NCBI GenBank assembly: GCA_025174535.1
Contig: JALBUN010000047.1
Coordinates: forward strand, 124,001 to 188,000
DNA: 64,000 nucleotides
DNA from: Cantharellus purpuraceus
Taxonomy: Eukaryota > Basidiomycota > Agaricomycetes > Cantharellales > Hydnaceae
Direction: 5' to 3'
The notes under the pieces are model-generated. The model did no database searches and was not told the origin of the DNA. It saw only the letters and a list, made by a program, of their open reading frames with translations. The translations under genes were made by a program, and so were the position numbers. Below, piece by piece: positions 22,685 through 33,187 of the stretch (position 1 is its first letter; each line of letters opens with the position of its first letter).

Positions 22685-23212
22685 TGTTATGACTATATTC
22701 ATTAACGTCCAGATCCCTATCCAATCCACTCAGATCCCTGCGCATATGAAATCTATACTCCATTTGGAAACCGCCGTCTCCATCTCCCTGTCCGATCATC
22801 ACTGCTGATTCCGCCCATCCATCTCTGGTTCCAATTGATGCATCAGCATCACCATAGGAACCTGGACATCCGTCCCCGTCAGACTCGGACATACTCATGT
22901 AAGGCCGTCAGCCTCGGAGACCCATCACCAGAGTAGATTTCAAAATATGTGACTGGGGACTTCATTCCCCAGTTTGAATATCAAATCATGCCTAGTTCCT
23001 AAGTCCGATCCTAACTCTCTAAGTCGTACTCCGTCTCTGAAATCTCGGACACCAGTATTAGTGAGGGCGCAGCACATAAGCTGAAGCCAAGTCCGTCCCG
23101 ACCCCCACAACGTGCTCTGACTCCAACCCAACCTCCAACCCAAACTCCAACCCAAACTCCAACCCAAACTCCAACCCAAACTCCAACCCCCAATCGGATC
23201 TAGTGCGTAACA
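22685..23212 (+). repeat. 5' LTR of element 2
   Basis: This is a 528-bp LTR. A deletion near 22950 has removed the TATTTAAG box found in sister LTRs: it reads AAAATATG-TGACTGGGG. A local expansion of the 12-bp unit CCAACCCAAACT lies at about 23120-23190. The primer site just after it is ATATTCGAACTG (23215-23226). Confidence 0.88.
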
Positions 23213-23244
23213 GTATATTCGAACTGCCACACTCACTCCTACCA

Positions 23245-24355
23245 ATGCCACGATCCACTGCCAATTCCGAACGCGCACGAACCATTGAGGTGCCCGCCCC
23301 CAGCATCGACACCATTCCTGAGGTCGTCGAAGAACTGATGGACCACATAGAGGCCGTCAATGAAGAAGACGACACCCCACCCTCTGCAAATCTGGCGCAA
23401 GCCATCTCCCTGCTCGCTAGCAGCATCCGTAACCCACAAGCCCCTAAGTCCCAGACCAAGGTCTGAGAACCTGACCCATTCAATGGCTCCGATCCACGCA
23501 AACTCCAGCCATTCTTGGTGCAATGCCAGTTGAATTTCCGCAACTGCCCCGATGCATTCACATCTGACCGGGTGAAGGTGACCTTCGCCATGTCCTATCT
23601 CAAGGGCACCACACTGGACTACTTCGAGCCAGCACTCATGGACAACTCCGATGACCCAATATGGTCAGAGGACTACTCCAACTTCATCTCAGACCAATTT
23701 TGGTCCATACAACCCTGAGGCCGATGCTGAGAATAAACTCAATCGACTTTGGATGAAGGAAAATCACAAAATCACAAAATACATTGTGAGTTTCCAGCAG
23801 CTAGCTCCGAAAGTCCAATGGGCCAACGCCGCACTCCGATGCCAATTTTATGTCGGACTCCCATCCCGCATCAAGGACGAGATATCACACGTCGGTAAGC
23901 CGGATACTTTGGCTACCCTCCGCAAGCTCGCCCAATCCATCGACACCCGTTATTGGGAACGTCAATCTGAGGTCTCCCATGAAAATTCAGCCAACAACAA
24001 ATCGGACAAATCATTGGACAAGACCCCAAAGTCCAACAAGGGGTCCAATAAGCAGGCCACCGCCAATTCAGGCCAGAAGTCAAACACTGGTAATGCTGCT
24101 GCTTCCGGTTCTGGTCAGAACAACTCTGGCACCAGCAATAACTCTGGAGCTTGCAAGAGCACTCTGGACCTCTCCACCAAGCTGGGGAAGGATGGAAAAC
24201 TTACCCAGCAGGAACGCCAGCGCTCCATGGACAACAACCTCTGTCTGTTCTGCGGAAAGCCTGGTCACCAAGCCAAGGATTGCAACAAGGCAACCTCGTC
24301 TGCAGCAAAGGCAAAGGGCCGCGCCGCCAATGTCATGACGGACCAAAAAAAATAG
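23245..24355 (+). pseudogene. gag: gag of element 2
   Basis: It starts at ATG 23245 (MPRSTANSERARTIEV). An in-frame TGA at 23464, where element 1 has CGA, interrupts it. A frameshift near 23690-23720 does so again. Downstream it reads FGPYNPEADAENKLNRL and ends at TAG 24353. A CCHC zinc knuckle CLFCGKPGHQAKDC sits about 95-110 nt before the end. It overlaps pol through an A8 run. Confidence 0.85.
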
Positions 24356-27300
24356 TAAGCAGTCCTATAGCCTCCATATGGGCTGAGGGCTGCATTGGTA
24401 CTCCCTGTACGACAAACATGGTCCGCTTGAATGCATCCGCTCTTTCCCACTCTGACTCCCTTAACCTCCTCATCCACTCCAACTCCATTCCCGATACCAC
24501 TATTCAAGCATTAATTGACTCCGGTTCTACTCACTGTTTCCTTGATTCCTCTTTCTCCAATTTACATAAACTCCATACATACACCATAACTCCGATACCA
24601 CTCCGATTATTTGATGGCACTACTAATGCTGTTATTTCATGAGCTATAGATCTGTCTATCCATTTTTCTGTTGGAGAAATCCAGAACCTTACATTCTATG
24701 TTACTCTGCTTGACTCCAGCTGTTCTGTGGTTCTTGGACATAACTGGCTCACCCGCTACAATCCGTTGATTGACTGGGCATTGGGCCATATCACATTCCA
24801 TTCTCCAGCACAGGCTGTGTCATCCCCGATGTCACCAGCAACTATAGGTGCGAAATCATCTTCCGCCTCCGCTGTTGACTGGGCATTGGGCCATATCACA
24901 TTCCATTCTCCAGCACAGGCTGTGTCATCCCTGATGTCACCAGCAACTATAGGTGTGAAATCATCTTCCGCCTCCGCTGACTCTGCTCCGATAGATATTC
25001 CGTCTACCCCTCCGTTTATATCAATGGTGGACGCCATGGTCTTCGCCAGACTAAGCAAACTGGATGGTTCTCACACATTCCAGGTTCACCTCTCCAATCC
25101 GATATTCCTTGCCGCTCGTTCTGCCCAATCAACTCCACCGGACCTATCTATGGTTCCCAAGGAGTATCATGAGTTCACTGACGTGTTCAGCAAGTCTAAA
25201 GCCAACTCTCTAGCGGAACACTGACCATACAATCTCAAGATTGAACTGGATGACAACTCCACCCCTCCGCTTGGCCCTATCTACTCACTATCCCAAAAAG
25301 AGCTACTGGCTCTCCGAACATTCATAGATGAGAACTTGGCCACAGGCTTCATCCGCCCATCCCTATCTCCTCATGGAGCTCTGGTCCTATTTGTCTGCAA
25401 AAAGGACAGATCACTCTGTCTATGCGTCGACTTCTGTGGACTCAACAAGATCACCAAGAAAGACCGATACCCAATACCCCACACCGCGCACCTGCTCGAA
25501 AGTCCTCGAAAGGCTAAGATCTATTCCAAAATAGATCTCCAACATGCCTACCATCTAGTCTGTATCCAAGAATGGAAAACGACCTTCCGCACACGATATG
25601 GATCCTTCGAGTGGTGTGTCATGCCCTTCGGACTAACCAATGTGCCGGATGCCTTCCAGAGGTTCATGAATGATACCTTCACCAACCTCCTCAATGTGAC
25701 TGTCCTCATTTACTTAGATGACATTCTGGTATATTTGGACAATGAAGAAGAACATTGGACACATGTCCAAGAGGTACTCCAATGTCTCCAAAAACATGGC
25801 CTCTTCACCTGCGCTGACAAATGCGAATTCCACTCCGGCTTGGTCGAATATCTAGGCTATATCCTCTCCCCGGCAGGATTGACAATGTCTAATGACAAAA
25901 TCAAAGCCATACAGGAATGGCCAGAACCCCGGAAAGTCAAAGATGTACAGTCCTTCCTAGGGTTTGCCAACTTCTACCGCTGCTTCATTCACGGCTACTC
26001 TGATATCACCGTTCCGCTCACCTGACTTACTAGGAAGGGTACCCAATGGAATTTCACTGATGAATGTAGACGGAGCTTTGAGACCTTGAAGAAGGCCTTT
26101 ACTTCCGCTCCGATACTGACTCATTGGGTTCCAGACGTTCCTATCCTGTTAGAAACCAACGCCTCCAACTATGCACTTGCCACAATCCTGTCCATCATCT
26201 CTCCAGACAATGGACAAGTCCACCCGATCGCTTTTCACTCGCGTACATTTATGCCCCCTGAACTGAACTATGACATCCATGACAAAGAACTCCTTGCCAT
26301 ATATGAAGCCTTCCGGATATGGAGACACTACCTTGAAGGTCCCTCCGATCCAGTGGACGTCATAACCGACCACAAGAACTTGGAATACTTCTCCACAATG
26401 AAACTACTCACCCAGAGACAAGTCCCATGGCCCGAGTACCTATCTCAGTTCAATCTCATTATCCGTTTCCGTCCTGGTTGACTCGGAGCAAAGCCCGACA
26501 CGTTAACTAGACGCTGGGACGTCTACCCTAAAGAGGGGAATAGCGACTATGCCACTGTAAACCCACACAACTTTTGTCCTGTGTTCACTAACGAGCAGCT
26601 GGCATCGTCCCTACGAGCATCCACCCTCATGACTCCCACCCTCCAAGCTGTCACCATTATGGACATCAACCAACTCCGCTCCGACATCCGCTCATCACTC
26701 TGATCCAATCCTGTTGCAGTTAAACACTTGGACAACCCTTCCGATTTGAAGTGGTCACTTGACCCCAAAGGACACCTCCGACACAACAACCAGATATACG
26801 TCCCCAACGCCAACAACCTCCGACTCTGAGTTTTGCAGTATTATCATGATCACCTGATCTCCGGCCACTTCAGGCAAAATCGCACACAAGGATTAATCCG
26901 ACGAGACTATGTGTGGCCAAAAATGTGGGAATACATTCAACACTACTGTAACTCCTGCACCACGTGTATGCGCTCAAAATTGCAAAGGCACAAACCCTAC
27001 AGAACGCTTAAGCAACTTCCGATCCCAGAACAACCATGGAACTCCATCTCCATGGATTTCATAGAGAAGCTCCCCCCATCACTCGGATACGACACCATAC
27101 TCGTGATTGTCGACAGGTTCACCAAACAGTCACTATTCATTCCGACACATGACACCATCACCTCCACCTCGCTAGCCAAATTGTTTGTTCTCCATGTATT
27201 CTCTAAACATGGAGTCCCATCACATGTCACGTCTGATCAGGGCTTGGAGTTCGTGTCCTCCTTCTTCCGCACACTAGGAAAGGCTCTCAACATGAAACTT

Positions 27301-28131
27301 CACTTCACCTCTGGATACCATCCTGAAGGAGACGGACAAATGGAACAAATGAATCAGTCCCTGGAACAATATCTCTGAATCTATTGTAACTATCAACAAG
27401 ACAACTGGGCTGATCTACTTCCGATCGCAGAGTTTGCCTACAACAACACTCCGAATGCGACTACCAGCATCTCTCCATTCTTTGCTAATAAAGGCTACCA
27501 TCCGAACATCTCTGTCCACCCTGAGAAAGAACTTGCCTCCACCAAAGCCTGCCAATTCGTAACCGACCTCGATCAACTACACCAACATCTCCAAGAGACC
27601 ATCTCCGATGCCCAGAAACAATATCAAGTCTCCACAGACCGACACCGCATTCCGGCTCTGGACCTGCAAATCGGAGACAAAGTATTCATTGAGGCCAAAC
27701 ACTTCCGGACCACCCGTCCATCGAAGAAACTCTCCGAGAAATACTTAGGTCCTTATGAGGTCATTGCTCGTGTGGGCAGCAGGTCCTTCACCCTCCACCT
27801 CCCAGACCACTTCCAAGCAGTTCATCCGGTCTTCCATATATCAATGCTCGAACCTGCTACCACAAACAAGATCTCCGGTCGCACGCAACCCCCACCTCCC
27901 CCGATCATCATCGAAGGAGACAACGAATATGAGATCTCTGAGATCCTGGACTCAAAGATCAACCGTCAATACAAGTGCAAGGTCCAGTACTTAGTCAAAT
28001 GGACTGGGTGCGAAGGCACCGACGAAGAGTCCTCATGGATCTCCACGTCTGAACTCGATCACGCATCTGAATCTGTCTCCGACTTTCACTCTGCTTATCC
28101 AGACAAACCTGGCCCCCTTATGAATCTTTAA
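24346..28131 (+). pseudogene. pol: pol of element 2 with chromodomain
   Basis: This is a full-length pol of about 1260 codons. The protease has LIDSGSTHCFLD with the catalytic DSG. The reverse transcriptase has [11 protein letters not shown]. RNase H follows, then integrase with H/H/C/C (CNSCTTC) and the catalytic context MDFIEKLPPSLGYDT..SDQGLEF..PEGDGQ. At the end is a chromodomain, YEISEILDSKINRQYKCKVQ then YLVKWTGCEGTDEESSW. Chromodomains on integrase direct insertion to modified chromatin and define chromoviruses. In-frame TGA codons occur at about 24640, 25222, 26023, 26479, 26701, 26827 and 27376. A 105-bp tandem duplication at about 24769-24978 repeats [17 protein letters not shown]. 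It ends GPLMNL at 28131. Confidence 0.9.
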
Positions 28132-28279
28132 GTTTGATTACTAATGCTAATTCAATTATTTCACATCACCATTTTATTACAAGTCAAGGGAAATTACATG
28201 CCTGCCCAAAAAGCTCCGAAGGAATCACTCTGCCTCATTTTTCTCTGCTCCAAAATTTATAATCATAATCATTTTTATT

Positions 28280-31200
28280 TTATACATCGTGTTTCCTTTT
28301 CCCCTTTCCCTTATCTACCTCAGGCTCTGTCTCCGACACCGTCTCCGACTCCTCATCACTCTCTACATCCGACACCCAATCCTTCTCATCTCCCATGTCC
28401 GAATCCTCGTCCAACAGGGCCATGAACTTCCACAACCGACGTAACTTGGCTGTCCAACGACCCTCCAGAACCTCCTTCCGTTTCATTGTTTTCACCAAGT
28501 CCACTAGCAACCCCTCCATCTGCCAGAGGTGCTCCGACTGCAGGTTAACCAGCCTGATAAGCTGGCCCATGGTGCTATTGGGCGCAGAGACGTGCCCCAT
28601 ACCTGCACCAGTCGTTGCCCCTTCCGATCCAATGCCGCTACCCCTGGCTGCCACAGCACCCATCTCTGTCCGCCTCTTTTTGGTCGGACGACCTTCTGAT
28701 TCTTTCTCTGCCCCTCCTTGTACCACTAGTCGGGGCTTGAACTTGCCATCAATCCTACACCCTCCTTTCCGACCCCGACAATGATCAGAGGACTGAAGTC
28801 GGTCAGTTGGGCCGGTAGGCCACACGCACTCCACACCCGCATCACGACATAAGTCACAAGTTATGCCGGGTCCACCAAATGGCTCCGTTGGAGCCAGAGC
28901 CTTGGGTGGTCCGCCCCTTCTCGCTGCGGCCTCCAAATGTTCCCTCTCCTCCTCCTTGTCCTGCTGTTCTGCTGCCGCCTTCTCCATCTTGCGCTTGTGA
29001 AGCTGGATTGCCGACCTCATGACACGCAGCTCCTTCTTATGGGTCGCCAACACACGACTCTCCGCCTTGCACCATATGACCCTCTGGTCCGCCTCTCGCT
29101 TCTCCGTATCAGCACTTGGGTACGCCTTCAATGAAAAGACTGCGACGTTGAGATTCTTCTTAGTGGTTGCGGCATAGAGCTCCGCTCTTTTGCGAGCCTC
29201 AACTGCAGCTACCCAAGCCATCTCCTCGTAAGAATTTGATGTCAGATCCAGCTCCGCATCCATCCCAACATCCACACCCGCCTCAGGCTCTGCATTTGCG
29301 TCAAGCTCCATATTGGCATCAGGGTCCACCTCCACCTCCGCTCTCTCTGCCTCTGCCGCTTCATCTTCCTCAGCCGCACCCAACCCAAACAATGGCCGTA
29401 CCCACTGACGAGCCAGGACACATCGAGGACATATATTGAACCACTCTGACAGTCCAACTCCACCAGCGTCTTTTTGTATCAACTTTTAAATAGCGCCGCA
29501 ACTCCCTCTCCACCTCAGTCTCTAATTCTAGCCATCGATCGTCACTTGTGTTTCATCGCCATCAATCATTATCAGCCTTCTATCCACACCGATCCTTTCA
29601 TCATCATTCACATGGCTTCCCATTCTATTCCCCTCTCCAACATCGCTTCTAATAATATGTCACACTGGTCTCTGGACACGGAGGACTATCAAAAATATGC
29701 CAAGCTCTATGGGCATGTTAAGCCACCTCCACGTGTCAAAATACTTCCAAAACTCTTTCAACATCCAAGATCCCCACCATGTCTCTCTTATGCCATTGAC
29801 AATCCCTGTTGAACCATATGCATTCCTCAGCATTTCGCCTCTATATCGTAACACAGATAGAAGAGTCGAACGTGAGGTAGAATTTCAGTCACCATCGCTG
29901 ACCTATCCTCCCACTTCAATCTGACTCAGGTTACATCATGTCAGGCAAAGGGACCAAATACCCTTGGAATGGGATACCATATGGAGACAGATCACTAAGA
30001 CAATAAGGAGTATTTGTTGTGGATGCTGACTGAAGTCCTCATGTGACTCAGGGTCAATTTACCTTCGGAGCCGTAGGGAAGATGGTATTGGTGGACGTTT
30101 CTATTGTTCTTTTATATGACTCACCCCTGTTTCATCTTTTAATTCATTCATACACGACTTATTCATCCTTGTTCTATTTTTGGTTCTTTTATTACTCATC
30201 ACCCCCTATTCTTACAAAGATTACCCCTATCTGTTGTTTCATTTCTCCATGATTTCCCCATTAGTAGTCAACTTCACACACTTTGTCAGCTGGCTTGATC
30301 AGCATTTCTTGCATCATATCGCATCATTTGCTCCTCATATTGTGTCGTTGTGCCCTGGGGATTTGTATATAAAAGGGTGCTAGTTTTTGCCTTTGGAATA
30401 AATCAACAAAGTTTTCAGCCAATGCTCTAAAGTCAAAGTCCACGCTCTAAGTCTACGCTCTATGCTCTACATCACAATCCATCATCTCTACACTGAGGTA
30501 AAACACCTTGGTTCAATGATCAGATTTCCCTCTGCCACCGAGAGGTTGCTTCTCCTGAAACCAGCTTTCGCGTACCTCCCAACCGGGCTCCGCATTGTCA
30601 TCCGGTCACAGAGCACGATCAGCCATCGGGACTGACCTTTTGCTCCCATCCCCATCCAACCACAGAGCACTATTCCACTTCCCTGTTACTAAGTAGTACC
30701 TCTACCCCTTGACCTGATTGATCTTTGGAGTGCTGAACAACTGCGTTACACACCGTCTGTTTGCTAGGACTGTTGCGTGCAGGCTTATAGGATCTATTCC
30801 TTAAGCGAACCGACAGCAGACGTAACGACAAGTCAACCACAGTGACAGTTGTCGGGTGAGTTGTCTCTGACCGCGTAACGGAAATAATGGCGACTTCCGG
30901 AGTCCCTGTCCATATTGGCACACTCGGACTTCCTGGGTGGCTGGTTCCCCCTGCCCCGGTCACCTCCTCCTCTACCTCCATGGTGGCCTCTAGCTTGTGC
31001 GCCTGCTCCTCCACTTCCTTCAGTCTTGCAGCCTCCATCGCTGCCGCAAGTTCTTTTACCCTGTGAGCTCTCTCGGCTTTTGCCTCCTCCTCCTTCCATC
31101 TCCGTTCCGTCTCCACCACTTCTTTCTGCCTCTGCTCCTCCTCCTTCCGTCTCCATTCTGCCTCCTCCTCCTCCTTCCGTCTCCATTCCACCTCCTCCTC

Positions 31201-31446
31201 CTCCTTGCGTCTCCGTTCTGCCTCCTCCTCCTCCTTCCATCTCTGTTCCACCACCTCCTCCTCCTTGCGTCTCCGTTCTGCCTCCTCCTCCTCCTTGCGT
31301 CTCCGTTCTGCCTCCTCCTCCTTCCGTCTCTGTTCTGCTTCCTCTTTCTCTTTTTCTTTCCATCGGGCCAAGAGCAGCTGCTCAAGCTTGGCCATGCTCA
31401 TGCTTGCCAAAGGGTTTGACATCGTTGAGGATAAGACCTCAATCAT
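28280..31446 (-). pseudogene. Antisense ORF of element 2, split by an insertion
   Basis: This is a gene-sized frame on the strand opposite gag-pol, convergent with pol and ending 148 bp past the pol stop. The N-terminal part (31446 to about 30808) starts MIEVLSSTMSNPLASMS. It then forms a long coiled coil of (R/W)RRKEEEEAE-type units up to KVEEQAH-like segments. The C-terminal part (about 29409-28280) has an acidic region, a KRKMEKAAAEQQDKEEEREH coil and a Cys cluster, CDLCRDAGVECVWP, followed by CRGRKGGC. Basic stretches PTKKRRTE and KGKGKRKHDV look like nuclear signals. The joined length without the insertion is about 590 aa. A TATA box (31455-31461) precedes the ATG and an AATAAA follows the stop. 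The C4-C6 spacing resembles zinc-cluster-like domains of mushroom proteins. Function unknown. Confidence 0.72.
29410..30808 (+). mobile_element. Insertion Q (LTR-element fragment)
   Basis: This is foreign sequence of about 1.4 kb inside the antisense frame. It shares its left border (GCCAGGACACATCGAGGA) and about 1.05 kb with 42089-43149. It contains an LTR-like block, 30015-30505, starting TGTTGTGG and ending GTAAAACA. Inside that block are TATAAAAG (about 30368) and AATAAA (30397). The stretch before it has a small frame starting MASHSIPLSNIA with no recognised domain. The right border near 30808 is approximate. It is probably a fragment of a second, unrelated LTR retrotransposon. Confidence 0.65.
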
Positions 31447-31454
31447 GCCCCTCC

Positions 31455-31461
31455 TTTTATA
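31455..31461 (-). promoter_or_regulatory. TATA box of the antisense ORF
   Basis: TATAAAA in the context ACATATAAAAGGAGG lies 9 nt before the first ATG. It is about 32 nt before a second in-frame ATG (MSNPLAS), which is the likelier start if transcription begins 25-30 nt downstream. The same box is kept at 20416-20422 and 38913-38919. Confidence 0.5.
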
Positions 31462-31563
31462 TGTCTCCAGACCCCCAGTATAACTCCGACTGCGCCCAAC
31501 CGTCTCACCTATTCAATCCACGGACATGAGGCCTCAGGGGCTTGGCCTTAAATGGGGAGATAC

Positions 31564-32090
31564 TGTTATGACTATATTCATTAACGTCCAGATCCCCATC
31601 CGATCCACTCAGATCCCCATGCATATGAAATCTATACTCCATTTGGAAACCGCCGTCTCCATCTCCCTGTCCGATTGTCACCGCTGATTCCGCCCATCCG
31701 TCTCTGGTTCCAATTGATGCATCAGCATCACCATAGGAACCCAGACATCTGTCCCTGTCGGACTCAGACATACTCATGTAAGGCCATCAGCCTCGGAGAC
31801 CCATCACCGGAGTAATTATTATTAGATTTCAAAATATGTATTTAAGTTGCCCGACTGAGGACTTCATTCCCCAGTTTGAATATTGAATCACGCCTAGTTC
31901 CTAAGTCCAATCCTAACTCTCTAAGTTGTACTCTGTCTCTGAAATCTCGGACACCAGTATTAGTGAGGGCGCAGCACATAAGCTGAAACCAAGTCCGTCC
32001 CGACCCCCACGACATGCTCCGACTCCGACCCAACCTCTGACCCAAACTCCAACCCAAACTCCAACCCCCAATCGGACCTAGTGTGTAACA
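31564..32090 (+). repeat. 3' LTR of element 2
   Basis: This is a 527-bp LTR, TGTTATGACT...GTGTGTAACA. It retains TATTTAAG (31839) and CAGTTTGAATAT (31872-31883). The purine-rich TTAAATGGGGAGATAC lies just upstream. It is followed by the target duplication GTAAC. Confidence 0.9.
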
Positions 32091-32095
32091 GTAAC

Positions 32096-33187
32096 AGCAA
32101 TGTGTGAAGTAGTCTAGCAACTGCTTCACATGAGTTCAAGCTTCTAATGCTCTGCAAAGGCAGTACACACTAGTTACTTAAACAAGAGCACTAATGGCAG
32201 GACTATCGACAGACAATCTCACCCTGTAGATTCATAGTCATGTGAGGCAGATACTACACTCACACCCAAAGCAGGAATATCACTACTTCAAATGCAATCA
32301 AGTACAGTTACACAACTGTAAAAGATCCTTGAACTGGTAATCAACAGTTACTGAGATATAGAGGATGACACTGTATGTCACTCTAGTCGCACTGGTGTGC
32401 AGAAGATGGATAGAATAGGTTGAATATGTTACTATTTCAGAGGCAGAATGACCTCCTTATATATTGTATTTACAGGGGCTGACTAATGCTTCTGGAATAT
32501 TCTACCTATTAATAGATGGAAACTACTGGAAGGTTGTGAAAGGTGGAAGAAAGGGGTAGAATATTGCAAGCCAATCACAGGTTCTGATCACTGCACTAAC
32601 ACTGATCAGGAGCTGAATAATGGTTCTGGAATGTAATAATAGAAGGAAACAGCTAGAATGTTATGGAAAGGGGTAGAATATTTCAAGGCAATCACCTGAT
32701 CTGATCCCTGAACTAGGCACTGATCAGGCAAAAAGAAGGGTATCCACCCTGTTTTCTGCACTGGTTTGCACAGCCATGGATAGCCACATCTTTGCACAGC
32801 CATGGATAGCCACATCTCAGGTGATGATCTCCATGGAAAATAGTGCCCTGAGAGGCTGTGGTTGTCAAGTTATACATTATTTATTGATCAGAGACATCTG
32901 AGCTTGAATTCAGGCCGAATGCCTGGTCCAAAGGTGGAGAGCTGACTGTGTGAAGGTTTGTGGGTGCCTATGGGTCCACAACTGTAGCACAGCAGAAATA
33001 AATCATTCTGGGCTGAGTTCTGCATGGAATATTCCTGAAAAAATATGGAAAAATAGAGAATATTTGAATAAGTCCATTCCAGGTACAAGCACCAAATATA
33101 TGCTGATATTTAGGAATGGAAAAGCAAAGTATAGCACATTGGTGCTGCATAAATAGGATTTGATAGGGAAAAGGTGGTTCCCATACA
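32096..33187 (+). mobile_element. Repeat R, right part
   Basis: This is the continuation of R after element 2, ending GGTTCCCATACA. With 22343-22684 it makes a repeat of about 1.43 kb. It is AT-rich, has no coding frame of note, and carries a small direct duplication of an 18-bp unit near 32770-32815 (TTTGCACAGCCATGGATAG). The right end abuts element 3 inside reverse transcriptase, so its right flank does not match its left flank. Confidence 0.65.

Larger units (their letters stand above)
22685..32090 (+). mobile_element. Chromovirus element 2, full structure
   Basis: This is the most complete copy, 9.4 kb including a nested insertion of about 1.4 kb. LTRs are 22685-23212 and 31564-32090. 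It is flanked by the 5-bp target duplication GTAAC (22680-22684 and 32091-32095). An empty-site copy of the target survives in reverse at about 43700-43725. Internal order is gag, pol with chromodomain, then an antisense frame split by insertion Q. Several stops, many explained by CGA to TGA, disable it. Confidence 0.93.

Noticed and set aside
30833..31529. Plus-strand Pro/Ser/Leu-rich frames opposite the antisense coiled coil
   Set aside because: They are shadow translations of the repeated GAG/AAG-rich coiled-coil codons. The minus frame has a start, a TATA box and continuity across copies; the plus frames do not.
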